Below are positions 1 through 9,064 of a DNA stretch of 64,000 nt, piece by piece. The DNA is taken from assembly GCA_900540865.1 (NCBI GenBank), contig UQHH01000001.1, positions 1-64,000 of the forward strand, read 5' to 3'. The stretch's first letter is position 1. Every line of letters starts with the position of its first letter. This DNA is from an uncultured Oscillospiraceae bacterium. GTDB lineage: Bacteria; Bacillota; Clostridia; Oscillospirales; Acutalibacteraceae. A program made the translations under genes and the position numbers. Under the pieces are notes generated by a model, which was given only the letters and a program-made list of their open reading frames with translations, searched no databases and was not told where the DNA came from.

Positions 1-18
1 TCGGCGGAAAGAGGATTG

Positions 19-56
19 CAAAAGAGGGAAACCACCGAAATGGTTTCCCTCTTTTG
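19..56. terminator. Long perfect hairpin, probable bidirectional terminator
   Basis: A 16-bp perfect stem (19-34 with 41-56) closes a 6-base loop and is flanked by short A and T runs on both sides, so it could stop transcription from either strand. The gene it belongs to on the left lies outside the window. It is the first of three hairpins before the ATPase operon ends. Confidence 0.7.
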
Positions 57-103
57 ATAAAACATATAAAATTCAATGAAGAAATTCAAGATGCAGAATG
101 CTT

Positions 104-139
104 CAATAAAAAAGAGAGAACAGCCGCAACTGTTCTCTC
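104..139 (-). terminator. Rho-independent terminator, second of three hairpins
   Basis: A 10-bp perfect stem (114-123 with 130-139) has a 6-base loop and, read on the minus strand, is followed by six T residues. It lies 130 bases beyond the ATPase operon terminator with no gene between, so it is either a backup terminator or the end of a short untranslated RNA. Confidence 0.65.
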
Positions 140-237
140 CCCTTTGGTTCATGAAACATAAAAAGGTTTATGAAAGATTCCCAAAATGCTCCATAGAATG
201 AATAAGAAACGGGACGTTTCAAAAACAAAATCGGTTT

Positions 238-265
238 AAAAAAGGCAGCCTTGCGGCTGCCTTTT
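238..265 (-). terminator. Terminator of the V-type ATPase operon
   Basis: The stem 244-250 / 255-261 (GGCAGCC with GGCTGCC, loop TTGC) is extended by A/T pairs and followed on the minus strand by a T run. It begins only a few bases after the stop codon of the last operon gene, which fixes it as the operon terminator. Confidence 0.8.
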
Positions 266-268
266 GAT

Positions 269-916
269 TTAATAACCGTGCGCTTCCTTGAGCATCATAT
301 CCTTGACCTTCATCAGGCGGATTTGCGTGCTGCGCTCGTTCTCGTCGAGCTTCATGGTAATATATTTAATATTCGCCTGTGTCTGCGGAATCATTACGTG
401 CTCCAGGGCGTTTACCCTACGGCGCGTTTTTTCAATTTCGCTTGCCATCAGCTCGCACGATTTTTCCACCTCAGCGAGGCGGAGCATATCGGGCAGCAAA
501 TCGGAAAGCGATTTGACCGCGTCGTCTAAATCGCTCGACGTAAACGCAAAGCCGTAGGAATAAATATCATTTTCGTCAGGCGTGCGCGTTTTATAATCGA
601 GCACGGGAATATCGACGCTCATGACGTTTCTCGTGCTGAGCTCCAGGGAAACCTCCTGCTTCGGCGCAAGTAAAGCGGCGTTTAGCACCTCGTCCGACAT
701 AGAGGCGCGCGCCAGGACAAAGTTTTTGTTGGCTTCCTCTATGCCGCGCTCTACCTTTTCGCGCAGTTCCTTGTTCTCACGGACCAAATCGAGAAACTGC
801 CGCATCAGCTCGTCGCGCTTATCCTTTAAAAGCTTGTGGCCGCGCATGGCGGTGACGAGCTTTTTTTTCAGGCGCGTAAGCTCCATTCTGGTTGGATTGA
901 CTGTGGTTGACGCCAA
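269..916 (-). CDS. ntpD: V-type ATP synthase subunit D (central stalk)
   Basis: Central rotor-stalk subunit that connects the catalytic A3B3 head to the membrane ring. The 215-residue length is normal for the family. The N-terminus (MASTTVNPTRMELTRLKKKL) is the typical start, followed by a long charged helix rich in Lys, Arg and Glu; the C-terminal third is again coiled-coil-like, as expected for a protein forming an antiparallel coiled coil inside the head. It is the last gene of the operon, 18 bases after subunit B, and is followed at once by a terminator. Family assignment is firm. Confidence 0.95.
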   Translation of the reverse strand: MASTTVNPTRMELTRLKKKLVTAMRGHKLLKDKRDELMRQFLDLVRENKELREKVERGIEEANKNFVLARASMSDEVLNAALLAPKQEVSLELSTRNVMSVDIPVLDYKTRTPDENDIYSYGFAFTSSDLDDAVKSLSDLLPDMLRLAEVEKSCELMASEIEKTRRRVNALEHVMIPQTQANIKYITMKLDENERSTQIRLMKVKDMMLKEAHGY

Positions 917-934
917 GGCCGTTCACCTCGCTTT

Positions 935-2308
935 TTAGTCTTTGCCGTAATATTTGTCAAGGTATTCGTCCTTGATACGTTTGAGCTCGCTCCTGGGCAG
1001 AATGGAAAGCAGCTTCCAGCCGATTTTGAGCGTTTCTTCAATATCGCGGTTCGTTTCGTAGCCCTGGGAGACATACTGCTTTTCAAACTCGTCCGCAAAT
1101 TTCGCGTAGAGCTTGTCGATGTCCGTAAGCGCCGCTTCGCCAAGGATGGTCATAAGCTCCTTTGCGTCCTTGCCTCTGGCATATGCCGCGAACAGCTGGT
1201 TCATCGTATTGGCATGGTCGGCGCGCGTTTTGCCCTCGCCGATGCCCTTATCCTTCAATCGGCTCAAGGACGGCAGTACGTCGATGGGCGGCGCGATGTT
1301 TTTGCGGTACAAATCACGGCTCAGGATAATCTGCCCTTCCGTGATGTAGCCGGTAAGGTCGGGAATCGGATGCGTTTTGTCATCCTCGGGCATGGTTAAA
1401 ATCGGAATCAGCGTAATGCTGCCGTTTTTGCCCTTCTGCCTTCCCGCGCGTTCGTAGAGGGAGGCCAAGTCCGTATACATATAGCCGGGGTATCCCCTTC
1501 GTCCGGGAACCTCCTTGCGCGCGGCGGAAACCTCACGCAAAGCGTCGGCATAGTTTGTAATATCCGTCATGATGACGAGCACGTGCATACCCGCGTCAAA
1601 CGCGAGGTACTCGGCGGCGGTCAGCGCCATACGCGGCGTGGAAATACGTTCGATGGCGGGGTCGTTTGCAAGGTTAACAAACATAACCGTGCGGTCGATT
1701 GCGCCCGTCTCCTTAAAGCTTTCAATAAAGAAGTTCGATTCCTCGAACGTGATACCCATCGCGGCGAATACGACGGCGAACGGCTCGTTCGTGCCGCGTA
1801 CCTTCGCCTGGCGCGCAATCTGCGCGGCAAGGTTTGCGTGCGGCAGGCCGGAGGCCGAGAAAATCGGCAGCTTCTGCCCTCTTACCAGCGTATTGAGGCC
1901 GTCGATAGCGGAAACGCCCGTCTGGATGAATTCCTGGGGATAGTTGCGTGCCGCCGGATTCATCGGCAGTCCGTTGATGTCGAGGCGTTTTTCGGGAAGG
2001 ATGTCGGGGCCGCCGTCAATCGGCTTGCCCATTCCGTCGAATACGCGGCTGAGCATGTCGCGGCTGACGCCAAGCTCCATGCTTCTGCCGAGAAAACGCA
2101 CCTTACTGTCGGAAAGGTTGATGCCCGCGGAGTTTTCAAATAGCTGGACGAGCGCGTCCGAGCCGTTGATTTCAAGCACCTTACAGCGGCGCTTTTCTCC
2201 GCTTGCAAGCTCAATTTCACCCAGGTCGTTGAAGTTTACGTCCTCAACGTCCTTAACGAGCATAAGCGGGCCGGCGACTTCTTCAATTGTACGGTATTCC
2301 TTTGGCAT
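935..2308 (-). CDS. ntpB: V-type ATP synthase subunit B
   Basis: Non-catalytic nucleotide-binding subunit that alternates with subunit A in the hexameric head. The 457-residue protein starts MPKEYRTIEEVAGPL, the usual beta-barrel domain. It has no canonical Walker A lysine loop, as expected for B subunits, and keeps the core blocks around MTDITNYADALREVS and RRGYPGYMYTDLA. Its ATG overlaps the stop codon of subunit A in a TGATG arrangement, which implies translational coupling and matched amounts of A and B. Complete and unremarkable in length. Confidence 0.96.
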   Translation of the reverse strand: MPKEYRTIEEVAGPLMLVKDVEDVNFNDLGEIELASGEKRRCKVLEINGSDALVQLFENSAGINLSDSKVRFLGRSMELGVSRDMLSRVFDGMGKPIDGGPDILPEKRLDINGLPMNPAARNYPQEFIQTGVSAIDGLNTLVRGQKLPIFSASGLPHANLAAQIARQAKVRGTNEPFAVVFAAMGITFEESNFFIESFKETGAIDRTVMFVNLANDPAIERISTPRMALTAAEYLAFDAGMHVLVIMTDITNYADALREVSAARKEVPGRRGYPGYMYTDLASLYERAGRQKGKNGSITLIPILTMPEDDKTHPIPDLTGYITEGQIILSRDLYRKNIAPPIDVLPSLSRLKDKGIGEGKTRADHANTMNQLFAAYARGKDAKELMTILGEAALTDIDKLYAKFADEFEKQYVSQGYETNRDIEETLKIGWKLLSILPRSELKRIKDEYLDKYYGKD

Positions 2309-4080
2309 CAGAGGTCGCCTCCTTCGTCGATTGCTTTTCCTATTTCAAGATTGAGCTGGTCGAGCAGCTCTCTGAATTCTTTTTCTGTCTGTTCGCTTGG
2401 GATATATTTAAACCGCCCGAGCCGTTCCCTTACCGGGAGCTTTACCAGGCTGTCGACCGTCGCGCCCTTATCGAGCGCCGCGGCCGCTTTTTCGTAATAT
2501 GCGAGCACTAAGAGCATCATCATGTGCTGCTTGCCGAGCGGCGTGTAGGTGTCTACCTCGTGGAACGCGTCCTGGTGGAGGAAGTCCTCACGGATGGAGC
2601 GCGCGGCCTCGAGCTTTAAGCGGTCGGGCGCGGAAAGCGCGTCCATACCGACGAGCTTGACGATTTCGTCGAGCTCCGCCTCCTCCTGGAGCAGGCGCAT
2701 CAGGCTGTGGCGGCATTCCATCCAGTCGGGCGCGACTGTATCGTTGAACCACTGCGCCATGGTATCGAGATACAGGGAGTAGCTCTTGAGCCAGTTGATT
2801 GCCGGGAAATGGCGCTTATAGGCAAGGTCGGAATCGAGCCCCCAGAACACCTTGACGATACGCAGGGTCGCCTGCGAAACCGGCTCGGAAATATCGCCGC
2901 CCGGAGGCGACACGGCGCCGATAACGGAAAGCGCGCCCTGTTCGTCCTTAGAGCCGAGCGTAATGACGCGGCCTGCCCTTTCATAGAACTGGGCAAGGCG
3001 GCTGCCGAGGTACGCGGGATAGCCCTCCTCGCCGGGCATTTCCTCAAGACGGCCGGACATCTCGCGCAGGGCTTCCGCCCAGCGGGAGGTAGAATCGGCC
3101 ATCAGCGCGACGGAAAAGCCCATGTCGCGGAAATATTCCGCAATGGTAATGCCTGTATAAATGGACGCCTCACGCGCCGCAACGGGCATATCCGACGTGT
3201 TCGCAATGAGCACGGTGCGTTCCATCAGGGAATAGCCTGTTTTCGGGTCGATAAGCTCCGGGAATTCGTTTAACACGTCGGTCATTTCGTTGCCGCGTTC
3301 TCCGCAGCCGATATAGACGACGATGTCCGCCTCGGACCATTTTGCAAGCTGGTGCTGTACGACGGTCTTTCCGCTTCCGAACGGGCCGGGGACAGCGGCT
3401 ACGCCGCCCTTCGCTATCGGGAACAGCGTATCGATAACACGCTGGCCAGTGACCAGCGGCATTTCGGGCGATAGCTTAGTTTTATAGGGGCGGCCCACAC
3501 GGACCGGCCACTTCTGCATGAGCGTAATTTCCACGTCCGCGCCCTGCGGCGTGGTGACGACCGCAACAGGCTCGTCAACGGTATATTCGCCCTCTTTGAT
3601 TGATTTGAGTACGCCGGAAACCTTTGGCGGCACCAAAATCTTTTGGGTGACTACTTTTGTTTCCTCAACGGTTCCAATCGCGTCTCCCGCGGAAAGCTTG
3701 TCGCCTATTTTAGCTGTCGGGACAAACTTCCATTTCCTGCCGCGCTTGAGCGACGGAACCTCTACGCCCCTGTGCAGGCTGTTGCCGCTGAGCTTCATGA
3801 TGTCGTCGAGCGGGCGCTGGATACCGTCGTAAATACTGCCGATAAGCCCGGGGCCAAGCTCAACGCTAAGCGGCGCCCCGGTCGATTCGACGGGTTCTCC
3901 GGGGCCTAAGCCGGAGGTTTCCTCATATACCTGTATGGAAGCCCGGTCGCCGTGCATCTCGATAATCTCGCCGATGAGGCGCTGCTTGCTTACGCGCACA
4001 ACGTCGAACATGTTCGCGTCGCGCATCCCCTCGGCGATAACGAGCGGCCCGGCTACCTTTTTGATGATTCCTGTGCTCAT
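2308..4080 (-). CDS. ntpA: V-type ATP synthase subunit A (catalytic)
   Basis: Catalytic ATP-binding subunit of the peripheral head. From the upstream-most ATG at 4092 the protein is 594 residues; an ATG four codons later gives MSTGIIKKVAGPLV, which fits the family better. The AGGG ribosome site is too near the first ATG and slightly far from the second, so the exact start is uncertain. A P-loop GPFGSGKT lies near residue 235, and the bulge domain typical of A subunits lies between about residues 110 and 190 (VEVPSLKRGRKWKF). It lies between subunits F and B in the usual operon order. Confidence 0.96.
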   Translation of the reverse strand: MSTGIIKKVAGPLVIAEGMRDANMFDVVRVSKQRLIGEIIEMHGDRASIQVYEETSGLGPGEPVESTGAPLSVELGPGLIGSIYDGIQRPLDDIMKLSGNSLHRGVEVPSLKRGRKWKFVPTAKIGDKLSAGDAIGTVEETKVVTQKILVPPKVSGVLKSIKEGEYTVDEPVAVVTTPQGADVEITLMQKWPVRVGRPYKTKLSPEMPLVTGQRVIDTLFPIAKGGVAAVPGPFGSGKTVVQHQLAKWSEADIVVYIGCGERGNEMTDVLNEFPELIDPKTGYSLMERTVLIANTSDMPVAAREASIYTGITIAEYFRDMGFSVALMADSTSRWAEALREMSGRLEEMPGEEGYPAYLGSRLAQFYERAGRVITLGSKDEQGALSVIGAVSPPGGDISEPVSQATLRIVKVFWGLDSDLAYKRHFPAINWLKSYSLYLDTMAQWFNDTVAPDWMECRHSLMRLLQEEAELDEIVKLVGMDALSAPDRLKLEAARSIREDFLHQDAFHEVDTYTPLGKQHMMMLLVLAYYEKAAAALDKGATVDSLVKLPVRERLGRFKYIPSEQTEKEFRELLDQLNLEIGKAIDEGGDL

Positions 4081-4126
4081 TGTAGCATTCATTCCCTTCG
4101 ATGGGTTTTCTTCTATTTCTTAAAAA

Positions 4127-4444
4127 TCAATCGTTGAATATAATATCTGACCCGACGGCCTTTTCGACAAATTGCTTGACGGCCGCTATCCCCATGCCGT
4201 TGTTACCCGTGATGCCCGGAATCGGGATGATGGCCGGTACCTGCTGTTCGCGGTAGCGCATAAGCTCCTTGTCGTAATCCTTCAGCAGCGCTTCGGTGAT
4301 ATAAAGCACGGCGTACTCGCCGCTGCAGAGCGTCTTTAACTGCTCGGACGCGTCCTGCCCGTGTTCGATCGGATAAATATCGAGCCCGAGTGCTGCAAAG
4401 CCATAAATACTGTCGCGGTCACCGATTACTGCAATCCTATACAT
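4127..4444 (-). CDS. ntpG: V-type ATP synthase subunit F (NtpG)
   Basis: Small central-stalk protein (105 residues) that sits beside subunit D and transmits rotation. It opens with MYRIAVIGDRDSIYGFAALG, a family hallmark with an alternating beta-alpha pattern, and contains the acidic turn DYDKELMRYREQ followed by IIPIPGI. The reading frame overlaps the end of subunit C by eight bases, supporting coupled translation within the operon. Confidence 0.93.
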   Translation of the reverse strand: MYRIAVIGDRDSIYGFAALGLDIYPIEHGQDASEQLKTLCSGEYAVLYITEALLKDYDKELMRYREQQVPAIIPIPGITGNNGMGIAAVKQFVEKAVGSDIIFND

Positions 4445-5405
4445 ACATATCCCTCAGTCTTTCCTTGATTGCTTCCAAATCGAGCGCGTTTAATTTTGCT
4501 GAAAGAATCAGGCGCACGGCCTTAATTTCATTGTCCCGCGCGATGATATACGCCGCGAGCGGCCCGATGGAAAACGGCTCCCATTTTTGCGGCTTGATTT
4601 TATCGGTCAGCAAATCGTCGCACCATTTTTCAAAGGCGGTCGGGGATATTTTCAGCGCGTCGACCGCGCCCGCGTAATCGGTAAACTGTAAATAACCGTA
4701 AATATCGTCAAGCGACTTTGCCGCCGCAGACGCGAGCAGGTTCACGTTAATCGTCGAGCAGGAGGCAAGGCTCTTTTTGATAAATTCCGCGGTCTTTCCT
4801 GTTTTGACGCAGCGCACCGCCGTTTTGATGTCGGCGGAGGCGACCGTCAGTTCGCTGTAAAGCCTGATAACCTCATTCTCAGATTCCTGCCCGAGCTTGT
4901 GCACCGTTTCAAGCGAAGCCTTGTCGAGTATGACGTCGCAAAGCTGTCCGTCGCCAGTTTGCAGAAGCGCCGTGAGCGCTTCGCCCGCCGGTTCACGCAG
5001 GTATTCGGGAAGGCCTGCGTAATCCCGTTTTGTTACGGCTTCATAAACCGACTGAGCCGGAACCGTACCGTTTTCTATAAACATGCCCGCGGGGTTTGCG
5101 TTACGCGTAACAGCCTTGATTGAGACCTTTAAATTGTGAAAATCGTTTGGGATAAGGAACACGTTAAAAACGCTCATATCGTCCACAAGCTCGCGCATGA
5201 GCGACCATGTCTTATCCTGCTCAGCCTTTAAAAGGGCGGGCGCGGAAAGCGATTTTCCTTCCTCTCCCCAGCCGTGGTCATAAAGCAGGCGCAGGCATTC
5301 GTCATAGTCCCTTGCGGACAAAAGGGCGTTTAAGTCGCTCTTGCTTAGGAGCTTCATTTCCTTTGCCCTGATACGCGCGACCGCGTAGGTGTATTCTTCC
5401 GACAT
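4437..5405 (-). CDS. ntpC: V-type ATP synthase subunit C (d-type, central stalk socket)
   Basis: This subunit caps the membrane rotor ring and docks the D/F stalk to it. It is 322 residues, predicted almost entirely helical, and begins MSEEYTYAVARIRAKEMKLL, which matches AtpC/NtpC proteins. No membrane segments are seen. It lies 21 bases after subunit E and overlaps subunit F. Assignment rests on the N-terminal signature, length and position in the operon. Confidence 0.92.
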   Translation of the reverse strand: MSEEYTYAVARIRAKEMKLLSKSDLNALLSARDYDECLRLLYDHGWGEEGKSLSAPALLKAEQDKTWSLMRELVDDMSVFNVFLIPNDFHNLKVSIKAVTRNANPAGMFIENGTVPAQSVYEAVTKRDYAGLPEYLREPAGEALTALLQTGDGQLCDVILDKASLETVHKLGQESENEVIRLYSELTVASADIKTAVRCVKTGKTAEFIKKSLASCSTINVNLLASAAAKSLDDIYGYLQFTDYAGAVDALKISPTAFEKWCDDLLTDKIKPQKWEPFSIGPLAAYIIARDNEIKAVRLILSAKLNALDLEAIKERLRDMYV

Positions 5406-5426
5406 AAGGCGGGTAAGCCCCCTTTC

Positions 5427-6011
5427 TTAAGGAAACAGCAATGTGCGCACTTCGTCCTGGAGCTGCTCGTGCATATCGGAAAACAACGCTTCAAACGAGC
5501 AGTTTTCCTCGATGCCGCCGTACAGCAGGAGGAAGCCGCCGTCGATGCGGGCCGGCTGCTGCGCGAGCTTCAGCTTGTTTTTGGAAGCAAGCTTCAGCTT
5601 TGCCTCGAAGAGCTTAGGCAGGCGTTTCCTGTCCCTTTCGTTAAAGGCGATTTCGCCCTCCTCTTCAAGCGCGTGCTTCTCAATCATTTGAAGGATGCGC
5701 TCAAAATACTTGTCCTCGGGCAAATTGAGCAGGGTGGTTTTAGCGTCGAGCAAAACCCTGGAGATTATGTCCTGCTTTGCCTTGAGCGCGGCCTTTCTTT
5801 TATAAAGCTCCGAGGCCGACTGTCCCCTCGCGAGGATATCGCCGCACTTCTGCTTGGTATCCTCATCAATGCGCTTTACGGCTTCCTCCCCCTTTTTCTG
5901 CGCCTGCCGCGCGATTTCAGAGGCCTTATCCTGCGCTTCCTTGATGATTGAAGCGGAAACCTCGTCGGCTTCCCTTTTGATTTCGTCTAAAATTTTATCC
6001 AATCCATTCAT
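5427..6011 (-). CDS. ntpE: V-type ATP synthase subunit E (peripheral stalk)
   Basis: Peripheral-stalk (stator) subunit that pairs with the G/H subunit and holds the head still. The first 110 residues form a long charged helix (SIIKEAQDKASEIARQAQKK) and the C-terminal 80 residues form a globular part with the GGFLLLYGGIEENCSF block typical of the family. Length 194 residues is normal. It is located between the membrane ring gene and subunit C, as in other bacterial V-ATPase operons. Confidence 0.92.
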   Translation of the reverse strand: MNGLDKILDEIKREADEVSASIIKEAQDKASEIARQAQKKGEEAVKRIDEDTKQKCGDILARGQSASELYKRKAALKAKQDIISRVLLDAKTTLLNLPEDKYFERILQMIEKHALEEEGEIAFNERDRKRLPKLFEAKLKLASKNKLKLAQQPARIDGGFLLLYGGIEENCSFEALFSDMHEQLQDEVRTLLFP

Positions 6012-6049
6012 ATGGCAATGCTCCCGTCCTGGTTATTTTTCATGCGGGA

Positions 6050-6532
6050 TTAAACGGGCAGTTCCGGGAGACTGAAGATAGCAAGCATGGAAATGAGCAG
6101 CGCGAGAATGGCGTAGGTCTCAACCATGGCGGGCAGCAGGATAGCCTTACCGAACTGGTCGGGCTTTTTCGAAACGGTGCCGATACTCGCAACCGAGCAT
6201 TTGCCCTGGTGGATGGCGGAGAACAGACCCGCGAACGCAATCGGCAGGCACGCCGCAAAGTAAAGCAGTCCCTTGGTAACCGAGATGTTCGGGTCGCCGC
6301 CGAGGATGCCGGTATTTGCTAAAACAAGGAACGCAACCAGCAGACCGTAAATGCCCTGTGTCGCGGGCAGGAGCTGTAAAACAAGCACCTTGCCGTATTT
6401 GGAGGGGTCTTCCGTCAGAACGCCCGCAGCCGCGACTCCGGCCTTACCTACGCCGATAGCCGAGCCTGTGCCGGCCAAAAAGGTGGCAAGCGCCGCCCCG
6501 ATTAATGCAAAAACGATTCCAAAGTTATCCAT
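6050..6532 (-). CDS. ntpK: V-type ATP synthase subunit K (membrane rotor ring), sodium-type residues
   Basis: Duplicated four-helix proteolipid that forms the rotating ring in the membrane. The 160 residues contain two related hairpins, each with a G-rich first helix. The ion-site residues that coordinate sodium in Enterococcus hirae NtpK (Leu61, Thr64, Gln65, Gln110, Glu139) align with Leu55, Thr58 and Gln59 in QLLPATQG, Gln109 in IHQGK and Glu138 in AMVETYAIL. All five are present, so the enzyme is predicted to move Na+ rather than H+. This is inference by alignment in the head, not measured. It precedes subunit E and follows subunit I by three bases. Confidence 0.94.
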   Translation of the reverse strand: MDNFGIVFALIGAALATFLAGTGSAIGVGKAGVAAAGVLTEDPSKYGKVLVLQLLPATQGIYGLLVAFLVLANTGILGGDPNISVTKGLLYFAACLPIAFAGLFSAIHQGKCSVASIGTVSKKPDQFGKAILLPAMVETYAILALLISMLAIFSLPELPV

Positions 6533-6534
6533 GG

Positions 6535-8544
6535 TTAATTTTCCTCCTTGATTTTGTAGTGCTTGGTGTTTATCTGGAAGGGGGTGAATTTCACTCCGCC
6601 GCCCTCATAGAACTTACCGAAGAACTCAACGAACGACAGGCGGTTCGTATGAACGTACGCGCCCAGAGCGTTGATGCCGATGTTGAGCGTATGGCCGATG
6701 ATGAACACGATGATGAACGGAATCACGCCGATGCCGCCGCCGAACATGGAAGCGATTTGATTGAACACCTGCGCGATTACGCCGGTCGCAAGGCCTAAAG
6801 CCAGCAGCCTTGAATAGGAAAGGATGTCGCTTAAATAGCTTGTCACGCCGTAAAGGCCGTACGCGCCCTTGAGCAGCCGTTTGACCGGCTTGGAACCGCG
6901 CCCCTCAAAGAGCAGGATTATGACCGCGCCGACTGCTGCGCACACGCCGCCAATCGTCAGGAAAACAGGCGGCAGGACAAAGCCTGTCAGGGACTTTAAC
7001 ATATCCATAGAAAGCAGCGCCAAAATACCGCCGCCGACAAGCAGGTACCAGCTCAGCACGTCGTATACGGCGTCGAGCGGCTTACCGTTTTTAATATTCA
7101 TATAGCCCTTGATGCCAAGGCCGATAAACAAGTGGATAATGCCGAGCAAAAAGGCGACCATCAAAAGCGTCATGGAATTGGTGCCCTCTACGGGGTTGAA
7201 CCATACCGGCGGGATTGTAACGTCGGCGCCGAAAAACGTTTTGCCGATGACCGTTACCGCGTCGCCGAAGTAGCTGCCGAACAAAATCCCCCAAAACATG
7301 GTGGAGATACCGCAGCCCATAAACATCTGGACGCTTTTTTTAAGCCCTTGTTCCATATTTTTGAACTTCTTTAATACAAACGCACAGCCGAGCGCCAGCA
7401 CAAGGCCGTAGCCCGCGTCTGAGAACATCATGCCGAAAAAGATATAATAGAAAATCGACATCAGCGAGGTGGGGTCTACCTCCCCCTTTCCGGGGAGGCT
7501 GTACGTTTCGAGCACGCTCTCGACCGGGCGCGCAAATTTATTGTTCTTTAAAACGACGGGCGGCTGTTCCTGTTCTGAGGGCGCTTCCAGCTCGACCGCG
7601 GCGCCGTATTTCTGTTCCAGCTCCGACGCCAGCGCCTGTCCCCGCTTTTTCACAATATAGCCGGTGAGGATAAACACATGCTTTGAGTTTTCTAGCTTTT
7701 CAATTACGCCGTACTTTTCGGCGCGCATGACGTAATAATCCTCCATAAAACGGAACGCGTTCTTCATGCCGCGGTAGCTTTGAATCATTAGCTCCGCCTT
7801 ATCGATTGCGTGCTCCGCGTCCTTGATTCTTCCTTCCAGCTCCGCGATACGCTCAGAGGGTGTGAATTTAGAAGCGACCGGCGGCTTTGCGTAGCCGATG
7901 GACCGCAGGGCCGCGCCCACCGCCTCCTCGTCCTGCTTCCTGCACAGCAGGAAAATACAGGTCTGATAGTCTGTAGCGCTCACGATTTCAAGCGAAAGCG
8001 CGTCCGTCTCCGGCAGCTCCCGTGCCAGGTGCTCCATGACGGCCTCGTATGCCCAAAATTCCGGAAGTACGCCGATGAAGGCGGCGGTTGTCTTTGTGCC
8101 CGGAAAGCGCATCGAAAGATTAAAGCTTTTCCATGGCTCGAGCGACTCGATTTGGGAGTCAAGGCGGATTATCTCCGCTTCGTTGTCCGCAACCTCCTTA
8201 CGCAGGGAGTTGACCTCAAAAGCGACGCGCATGATTTCCTGGGCGTCGTCCACAAAAGCGTAGTAGTCCTCCACGGAAAGCGGGCTTCTTCCCTCGAACA
8301 TGGAAAGCGGAGATTTTTTCTCCGGAAAATACTCCTGTAAAACCGCGTAGGCTTGTCCCGCTGAGGCGGAGCTTTTCATAAAAACCGCCTGCTTCTGCGC
8401 CGTCTCTTCCTTAGAAAAGACGCTGTGTTCAAGCGTTAGGTTTTCGATTTCCACCGCTCCCTTGCGTTGGAGCGCCTCTAAAATTGCCTTCCGGTGCTTT
8501 TTTAACGCGTAGATATTGATTCGCTGCATTTCCAATACAGCCAT
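6535..8544 (-). CDS. ntpI: V-type ATP synthase subunit I (membrane stator)
   Basis: Large stator subunit (669 residues), the counterpart of F-ATPase subunit a. The first half is soluble and coiled-coil-rich; the second half, from about residue 360 (YYIFFGMMFSDAGYGLVLAL), holds about seven to eight membrane helices. The block SYLSDILSYSRLLALGLATG is the ion-path helix, with the essential arginine in YSRLL. The C-terminal HTLNIGINALGAYVHTNRL is diagnostic. It is the second gene of the operon. Confidence 0.95.
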   Translation of the reverse strand: MAVLEMQRINIYALKKHRKAILEALQRKGAVEIENLTLEHSVFSKEETAQKQAVFMKSSASAGQAYAVLQEYFPEKKSPLSMFEGRSPLSVEDYYAFVDDAQEIMRVAFEVNSLRKEVADNEAEIIRLDSQIESLEPWKSFNLSMRFPGTKTTAAFIGVLPEFWAYEAVMEHLARELPETDALSLEIVSATDYQTCIFLLCRKQDEEAVGAALRSIGYAKPPVASKFTPSERIAELEGRIKDAEHAIDKAELMIQSYRGMKNAFRFMEDYYVMRAEKYGVIEKLENSKHVFILTGYIVKKRGQALASELEQKYGAAVELEAPSEQEQPPVVLKNNKFARPVESVLETYSLPGKGEVDPTSLMSIFYYIFFGMMFSDAGYGLVLALGCAFVLKKFKNMEQGLKKSVQMFMGCGISTMFWGILFGSYFGDAVTVIGKTFFGADVTIPPVWFNPVEGTNSMTLLMVAFLLGIIHLFIGLGIKGYMNIKNGKPLDAVYDVLSWYLLVGGGILALLSMDMLKSLTGFVLPPVFLTIGGVCAAVGAVIILLFEGRGSKPVKRLLKGAYGLYGVTSYLSDILSYSRLLALGLATGVIAQVFNQIASMFGGGIGVIPFIIVFIIGHTLNIGINALGAYVHTNRLSFVEFFGKFYEGGGVKFTPFQINTKHYKIKEEN

Positions 8545-8598
8545 TTACAGCACCTCCGTTTTTAAACGCCTGAAACAGGCGGTATAGACTGTAAGCGT

Positions 8599-8907
8599 TC
8601 AGATAATCCGCCCGGTAATTTTTTCGATTGCCGCGGACTGCTTTTTCATTGCCGCCGCTTCAAGCGCCGCCGTTTCCTTCTGCGCCTGCTCCCGCGCGTC
8701 CTTGAGCATCTGCTCCGCCTGCTCTTTTGCCTGCTTGATGCGCTGCTGTGCGCGGGCAAGCGCTTCCTGCTCCATTTTCAGGACGGCCTGTTCAGCGTCT
8801 TTATTTGCCCCGTCGAGAATCTGCTGCGCCCTTTGGCGCGCTTCCAGCTCGGCCTGCTGGGCTCTTTGCTCCGCTTCCTTGACCTGGTTGACCGTTTCAA
8901 GTGCCAT
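8599..8907 (-). CDS. ntpF: V-type ATP synthase subunit G/H (peripheral stalk coiled coil)
   Basis: A 102-residue, almost wholly alpha-helical protein made of Ala, Gln, Glu, Lys and Arg, with no predicted globular core. It is the first gene of the ATPase operon, which is the place of NtpF in Enterococcus-type operons, and would pair with subunit E to form the peripheral stalk. The ATG follows a GGTGGTGAT ribosome site. Low-complexity sequence makes a name by similarity weak; the operon position carries most of the weight. Confidence 0.85.
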   Translation of the reverse strand: MALETVNQVKEAEQRAQQAELEARQRAQQILDGANKDAEQAVLKMEQEALARAQQRIKQAKEQAEQMLKDAREQAQKETAALEAAAMKKQSAAIEKITGRII

Positions 8908-8941
8908 TTAAATCACCACCGGAAAAAATGTATATTGCTAT

Positions 8942-8969
8942 TTTATACCAAATTGTAGCCGCTCGTCAA
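8942..8969 (-). promoter_or_regulatory. Sigma-A promoter of the V-type ATPase operon
   Basis: On the minus strand a -35 box TTGACG (8964-8969) and a -10 box TATAAA (8942-8947) are separated by 16 bases, about 35 bases before the ntpF start. It is the best promoter match upstream of the operon. Confidence 0.65.
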
Positions 8970-9064
8970 TGCTTTTCACACGATTAAACGCTCATTTTTA
9001 TTCTTTTTTCATAAAAATTGAAAGGAAACGCTGTTTGATGTGTTTTAAAATTCTTAAATTTTAG

